Assembly (NCBI GenBank): GCA_024400425.1
Contig: JAKSMV010000009.1
Coordinates: 34,430-98,429 of the forward strand
Direction: 5' to 3'
DNA from: Bacteroidales bacterium
Lineage (GTDB): Bacteria > Bacteroidota > Bacteroidia > Bacteroidales > F082
Length of the DNA: 64,000 nucleotides
Numbering within the stretch: the stretch's first letter is position 1; every line of letters starts with the position of its first letter. A program made the translations under genes and the position numbers. The notes below the pieces were generated by a model, which did no database searches, had not been told where the DNA came from, and saw nothing but the letters and a program-made list of their open reading frames with translations. Positions 60,630-64,000 of this stretch are shown piece by piece.

Positions 60630-61079
60630 ATGGGATTATTCAAAGAATTCAAAGAGTTTGCCGTTAAAGGCAACGTTATGGACATGGCTATTGGTGTCGT
60701 CATCGGTGGTGCATTCGGTAAAATCGTCACCTCGCTGGTGTCGGATCTCATCATGCCATTGATTGGTGCTGCCACAGGTGGCCTCAACTTCACCGATTGG
60801 AAATGGGTCGTCAGACCAGAGGTGGCCGAACAGGTCAACGAGGCTGGCGAAGTCATCCAACAAGCTGTTCCCGCTCTGACGCTCAATTATGGCAACTTCC
60901 TGCAAGTCATTTTCGATTTCCTCATCATTGCTTTCTCTATCTTCTTGGTAGTTAAGGGTATCAACAACATGAAGGCCAAGTTCGAAAAGCCAGCCGAACC
61001 TGAAGCACCTGCAGCTCCAGCCGGCCCGACCCAAGAGGAACTCCTCACCGAAATCCGCGACCTGCTGAAGAACAAGTAA
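60630..61079 (+). CDS. mscL: Large-conductance mechanosensitive channel
   Basis: MscL opens under membrane tension and releases solutes during hypo-osmotic shock. The 149-residue protein has the conserved N-terminal helix and first membrane segment (KEFAVKGNVMDMAIGVVIGG and AFGKIVTSLVSDLIMPLIG). The second membrane segment is near 92-115 (FLQVIFDFLIIAFSIFLVVK) and a C-terminal helix follows (EELLTEIRDLLKN). The linker between them is Pro/Ala-rich (EPEAPAAPAGP). The periplasmic loop is somewhat longer than in E. coli. It has its own promoter and terminator. Confidence 0.95.
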   Translation: MGLFKEFKEFAVKGNVMDMAIGVVIGGAFGKIVTSLVSDLIMPLIGAATGGLNFTDWKWVVRPEVAEQVNEAGEVIQQAVPALTLNYGNFLQVIFDFLIIAFSIFLVVKGINNMKAKFEKPAEPEAPAAPAGPTQEELLTEIRDLLKNK

Positions 61080-61103
61080 TCGTTCCTAACGGATTGAAAA
61101 TAA

Positions 61104-61141
61104 TAGGATGTGCCATTTTGTTTGGCGCATCCTATTTTTTT
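61104..61141 (+). terminator. Rho-independent terminator of mscL
   Basis: TAGGATGTGCC (61104-61114) pairs with GGCGCATCCTA (61124-61134), one G-T wobble, followed by eight T. Confidence 0.92.
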
Positions 61142-61216
61142 TGTTTGGTTCGAATGTATCAATGATCCAAAAATATCCCATTTTGGCGAATCTGTCGCCG
61201 TTTCTCAAAAAATCAC

Positions 61217-61224
61217 TACATTTG
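61217..61224 (+). promoter_or_regulatory. -7 box of the gliding-domain protein promoter
   Basis: TACATTTG matches TAnnTTTG and lies 24 bases before the ATG at 61248. It excludes the longer reading that begins inside the mscL terminator. Confidence 0.55.
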
Positions 61225-61247
61225 CACTCCAAATAGGATTGTTGCAA

Positions 61248-63797
61248 ATGAAGCGTAAACTATTTACAGTCTTAGTTCTGGTGTTTGCTTTTGCTTTTCC
61301 GGCAATGGCAACTCATCAGCGTGCGGCCGAAATCACCTATAAGTGGCTCGGTGGCAATGCCTACGAGTTTACGCTTACCTGCTATACCTACACTCCAAGT
61401 CCGGCAGGCGTGCAGCGCGATTCGCTGTATGTCTCTTTTGGTGACGGCTCTGGTGGATATATGCCTCGTCTTGTGTATCAGCCGCTTGGCGATAACTATA
61501 CGCTGAATGTGTATAAGGCGCAGCATGATTATTCTTCGGCGGGTACCTATAAGATCAGCATGGAAGACGCTAACCGCAATTATGGTGTCGTCAATGTGCC
61601 CAACTCGGTCATGGTGCCGATGTATATCGAGACGGAACTGGTCATCAATCCATTTCTGGGTTTCAACAATTCAGTACAGCTGCTCAATGCCCCCGTCGAT
61701 AAAGGCTGCGTCGGGAAACTCTATCTGCATAATCCTTCGGCATACGACCCCGATGGCGATAGCCTCAGTTTTAAGTTGGTGCCTTGCAGGGGAGCGTATG
61801 GCGAATTGATTCCTGGCTACGATTATCCGCAGGCCTCCAATTCCTTTGAGATTGATGCGCTCACAGGCGAACTCCGTTGGGTGAATCCTGTGCTTCAAGG
61901 CGAATATAATGTGGCTTTCATGGTCGAAGAATGGCGCGGCGGTGTGAAGATAGGCTCGGTGGTGCGCGATATGCAAATCCTCATCTCGGCTTGCGACAAC
62001 GACTTGCCTCAGATTCATTGCGAGGATTCGTATTGCGTTGAAGCCGGGCAACAACTTGTTTTCTCGGTCGAGGCATCCGATCCTAATGGCGACAATGTGA
62101 TTCTGACGGCATCGGGCGCTCCTTTCGAGGTTCCTTCCAGTCCGGCATATACAAGTCCCGATTCGCCCATTGGCTTGAATCCGAGTTTCGAATTCGTTTG
62201 GAATACGGATTGCTCGCATGTGCGCCGCACTCCTTATCAGATGGTTGTCCGTGCGAAAGACTATGGAAGCCCTGTCAGCCTGACGAATATGAAGACGGTT
62301 AATGTCAGCGTGCTTGGACCTAAGGTGCAACAACTAAATGCGACACCAAGAGGAAATAGCGTGACACTGGATTGGGCGAGATACGATTGCCAGAATGCTG
62401 CTGCACTTCGTATCTATCGTCACTCACCATGCGATGCTTACCAACCAGAACCTTGCGAAACGGGAATCAGGGCGGGATACCAATTGGTGGCAGAAATCGA
62501 TGACATTACGGCGACTTCTTTTGTTGACGACAATAATGGCTCGGGATTGGTTCAAGGTGTCGATTATGGTTACCGCGTCGTGGCAATTTTCCACGATGGT
62601 GCCGAAAGCGTGCCCAGCGAAGAGGTTTGTGTGATGCTGAAAAACGATCTCCCGCTGATGACTCATGTCAGCAACGAGAGTGACGATCTGGAATCGGGAC
62701 ATGCTTTTGTTGATTGGACAAAGCCAATAGATATTGACGCTCAGTTTGTTGCGCCTTTCAGCTATCGTCTGACTCGTTATCTCGACGGGAATGCCGCACT
62801 GGTTTATCAAGGCACCGATACGCTTTTCCATGATAATGCGGTGGATTTGTCAACAGCTACCTCTATATATTATAAGGTGCAAATGTTCGATGCTCGCCAG
62901 ACGATGGTGGGGGAGAGCACCCCGGCTTATGCCATCGCACTTCATGGCACGGGAGCTCATAATCGTGCCGATTTGGCTTGGGACGAATTCGTGGATTGGA
63001 CTATCGATAGCACGCAGGTGTTCCGAAAAGTCGAAAATCATTTTGTAAGGATTGCCACAACTGCATCAATGACTTATTCTGACCTCAATGTCGTTGATGA
63101 CGAGGACTACTATTATTATGTGCGCACTTTCGGCCATTATGGGCAGGAAGGAATCACTCGTCCATTGATAAATTATTCGGCCATCATAGTTGTCACTCCA
63201 GGTGATGACGAGGCACCTTCTGCACCTATCCTTGAAGTGGAAACCCATTGTGAAGAGGTGTCGAATCTCTTGCAATGGCATGGCAACACCGAATCCGATT
63301 TGGCAGGATTCCGTATTTATTATTCAGGACCATCGCAAACCGACTACAATCAACTGACGATTGTCAACAATCCTGGTGCCAATTCCTATCTTCATGATGG
63401 CCTTGAATCGGTGATGGGATGCTATTATGTGCGTGCTTTCGACGAAAAAGGCAATTTATCGCAACCTTCCGATACAATTTGCATCGATAAGGAAGAATGC
63501 CCGATTTACGAATTGCCAAATGTGTTTACGCCCAATGGCGATGGCTTCAATGATACATTCGAACCAAAACATGTCCAGCTATCGATTATCGAGCAATTCA
63601 AGATAGTTGTGTTCAACCGTTGGGGTAATGTGGTTTTCGAGACCACCGATCCGCTCCTTGATTGGGACGGGAAAGACCGTCACACTCGTCTAGATTGTTC
63701 GCAAGGCACCTATTTTTATATATGTGACCTCTCTTATCAAGGAGTCACGGGTACCGAAACCATGCGTTTGCAAGGCTCCATTACCCTCATTCGCTGA
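61248..63797 (+). CDS. Large secreted protein with a type B T9SS (gliding-associated) C-terminal domain
   Basis: The 849-residue protein has a signal peptide (MKRKLFTVLVLVFAFAFPAM) and several beta-sandwich regions with fibronectin-like and PKD-like features. Examples are EITYKWLGGNAYEFTLTCY near the start and NATPRGNSVTLDWARYDCQN near 365. The final 95 residues are the gliding-motility C-terminal domain: LPNVFTPNGDGFNDTFEP, IVVFNRWGNVVFET, then GTYFYICDLSYQGV. This marks it for type IX secretion to the cell surface. The start at 61248 is set by the signal peptide; an ORF beginning 46 codons earlier runs through the mscL terminator. Cargo function (adhesion, matrix or gliding) is not clear. 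Confidence 0.88.
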   Translation: MKRKLFTVLVLVFAFAFPAMATHQRAAEITYKWLGGNAYEFTLTCYTYTPSPAGVQRDSLYVSFGDGSGGYMPRLVYQPLGDNYTLNVYKAQHDYSSAGTYKISMEDANRNYGVVNVPNSVMVPMYIETELVINPFLGFNNSVQLLNAPVDKGCVGKLYLHNPSAYDPDGDSLSFKLVPCRGAYGELIPGYDYPQASNSFEIDALTGELRWVNPVLQGEYNVAFMVEEWRGGVKIGSVVRDMQILISACDNDLPQIHCEDSYCVEAGQQLVFSVEASDPNGDNVILTASGAPFEVPSSPAYTSPDSPIGLNPSFEFVWNTDCSHVRRTPYQMVVRAKDYGSPVSLTNMKTVNVSVLGPKVQQLNATPRGNSVTLDWARYDCQNAAALRIYRHSPCDAYQPEPCETGIRAGYQLVAEIDDITATSFVDDNNGSGLVQGVDYGYRVVAIFHDGAESVPSEEVCVMLKNDLPLMTHVSNESDDLESGHAFVDWTKPIDIDAQFVAPFSYRLTRYLDGNAALVYQGTDTLFHDNAVDLSTATSIYYKVQMFDARQTMVGESTPAYAIALHGTGAHNRADLAWDEFVDWTIDSTQVFRKVENHFVRIATTASMTYSDLNVVDDEDYYYYVRTFGHYGQEGITRPLINYSAIIVVTPGDDEAPSAPILEVETHCEEVSNLLQWHGNTESDLAGFRIYYSGPSQTDYNQLTIVNNPGANSYLHDGLESVMGCYYVRAFDEKGNLSQPSDTICIDKEECPIYELPNVFTPNGDGFNDTFEPKHVQLSIIEQFKIVVFNRWGNVVFETTDPLLDWDGKDRHTRLDCSQGTYFYICDLSYQGVTGTETMRLQGSITLIR

Positions 63798-64000
63798 ACA
63801 ATTTCTCTACGGAAGCCTGCGTTTCCACCTATTTCCGTGTACTTGGAGGCCCGATTTGGCATCGTTTCCAACCATTTCGAAGGCGGAAACCCGGTAATCG
63901 GGCACTACGAGGACGCCTTTTTTGCCTTTGTTCTGAAAAAAATGAAATTTTATTTCACTGACAGTCAGCGAATAGCGTTGCATGATGCAAAATAGTTGAA

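Noticed and set aside
57849..60630. Genomic island integrated at tRNA-Asp
   Set aside because: No duplicated tRNA 3' end and no integrase are visible in the window; only the HNH gene and a small remnant look accessory.
63807..63983. 58-codon minus-strand frame at the right edge (starts MQRYSLTVSEIKFHFFQNKG)
   Set aside because: It is short and has no promoter or recognised family; the last 200 bases look like intergenic sequence and the window ends too soon to judge.

Overview
The window looks like a chromosome segment of a Bacteroidales bacterium (phylum Bacteroidota), probably from a gut or rumen-type environment. Several signs agree. Promoters have the Bacteroidota form (TTTG or TTG about 20 bases before TAnnTTTG). 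There is a large TonB-dependent receptor with a carboxypeptidase-regulatory N-terminal domain. One secreted protein ends in a type A and another in a type B (gliding-associated) type IX secretion sorting domain. Two DUF4143-type AAA ATPases are present, a family abundant in this phylum. No rRNA, CRISPR array, insertion sequence or plasmid origin is visible. One tRNA (Asp) is present.

Layout. 1-4.7 kb (minus): 5' part of an RlmD/RumA-type rRNA methyltransferase, a DUF4143 ATPase behind a tandem-repeat array, aroE, a small integral membrane exporter-like protein and a TPR protein. 4.8-10.2 kb: a DUF1680/GH127-like secreted glycosidase converges on an Oar-like TonB-dependent receptor, with a bidirectional terminator between. 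10.5-16.9 kb (plus): small membrane protein, mutL, two rhomboids, a membrane endonuclease/exonuclease/phosphatase protein, glmM. 16.9-20.2 kb (minus): PsuK-like kinase, dGTPase, tsaD. 20.2-28.0 kb (plus): tamB and an AddA/RecB-like helicase-nuclease. 28.0-28.6 kb: a small unknown protein.

28.65-37.95 kb is the accessory part that deserves most attention. It holds a membrane Ser/Thr kinase, a non-coding stretch with two large hairpins, a small repeat protein broken by an in-frame UGA, an OmpA-family protein with an extra cytoplasmic domain, a GIY-YIG protein, an intact paralogue of the small protein, an outer-membrane beta-barrel protein, a KAP-type P-loop NTPase, a 57-residue basic protein and a lipoprotein. 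The N-terminal domain of the OmpA protein and the C-terminal domain of the KAP NTPase appear homologous. Both copies of the small protein carry the same leader sequence. Together these suggest one envelope-spanning system of unknown function, possibly for signalling or defence.

38-64 kb is mostly housekeeping: a type A T9SS cargo protein, pepD, rpe, a second DUF4143 ATPase behind its own repeat array, an MFS transporter, an M16 peptidase, rsmG, a 403-residue membrane-anchored unknown, a LysM glucosaminidase, uvrA, a lytic transglycosylase, rfbC, lpdA with a 54-residue membrane protein, tRNA-Asp, prfC, an HNH nuclease, mscL and a type B T9SS cargo protein. Many genes overlap by 4 bases (ATGA), so translational coupling is common. 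All family calls come from reading the translated sequence by eye; no database search was run.
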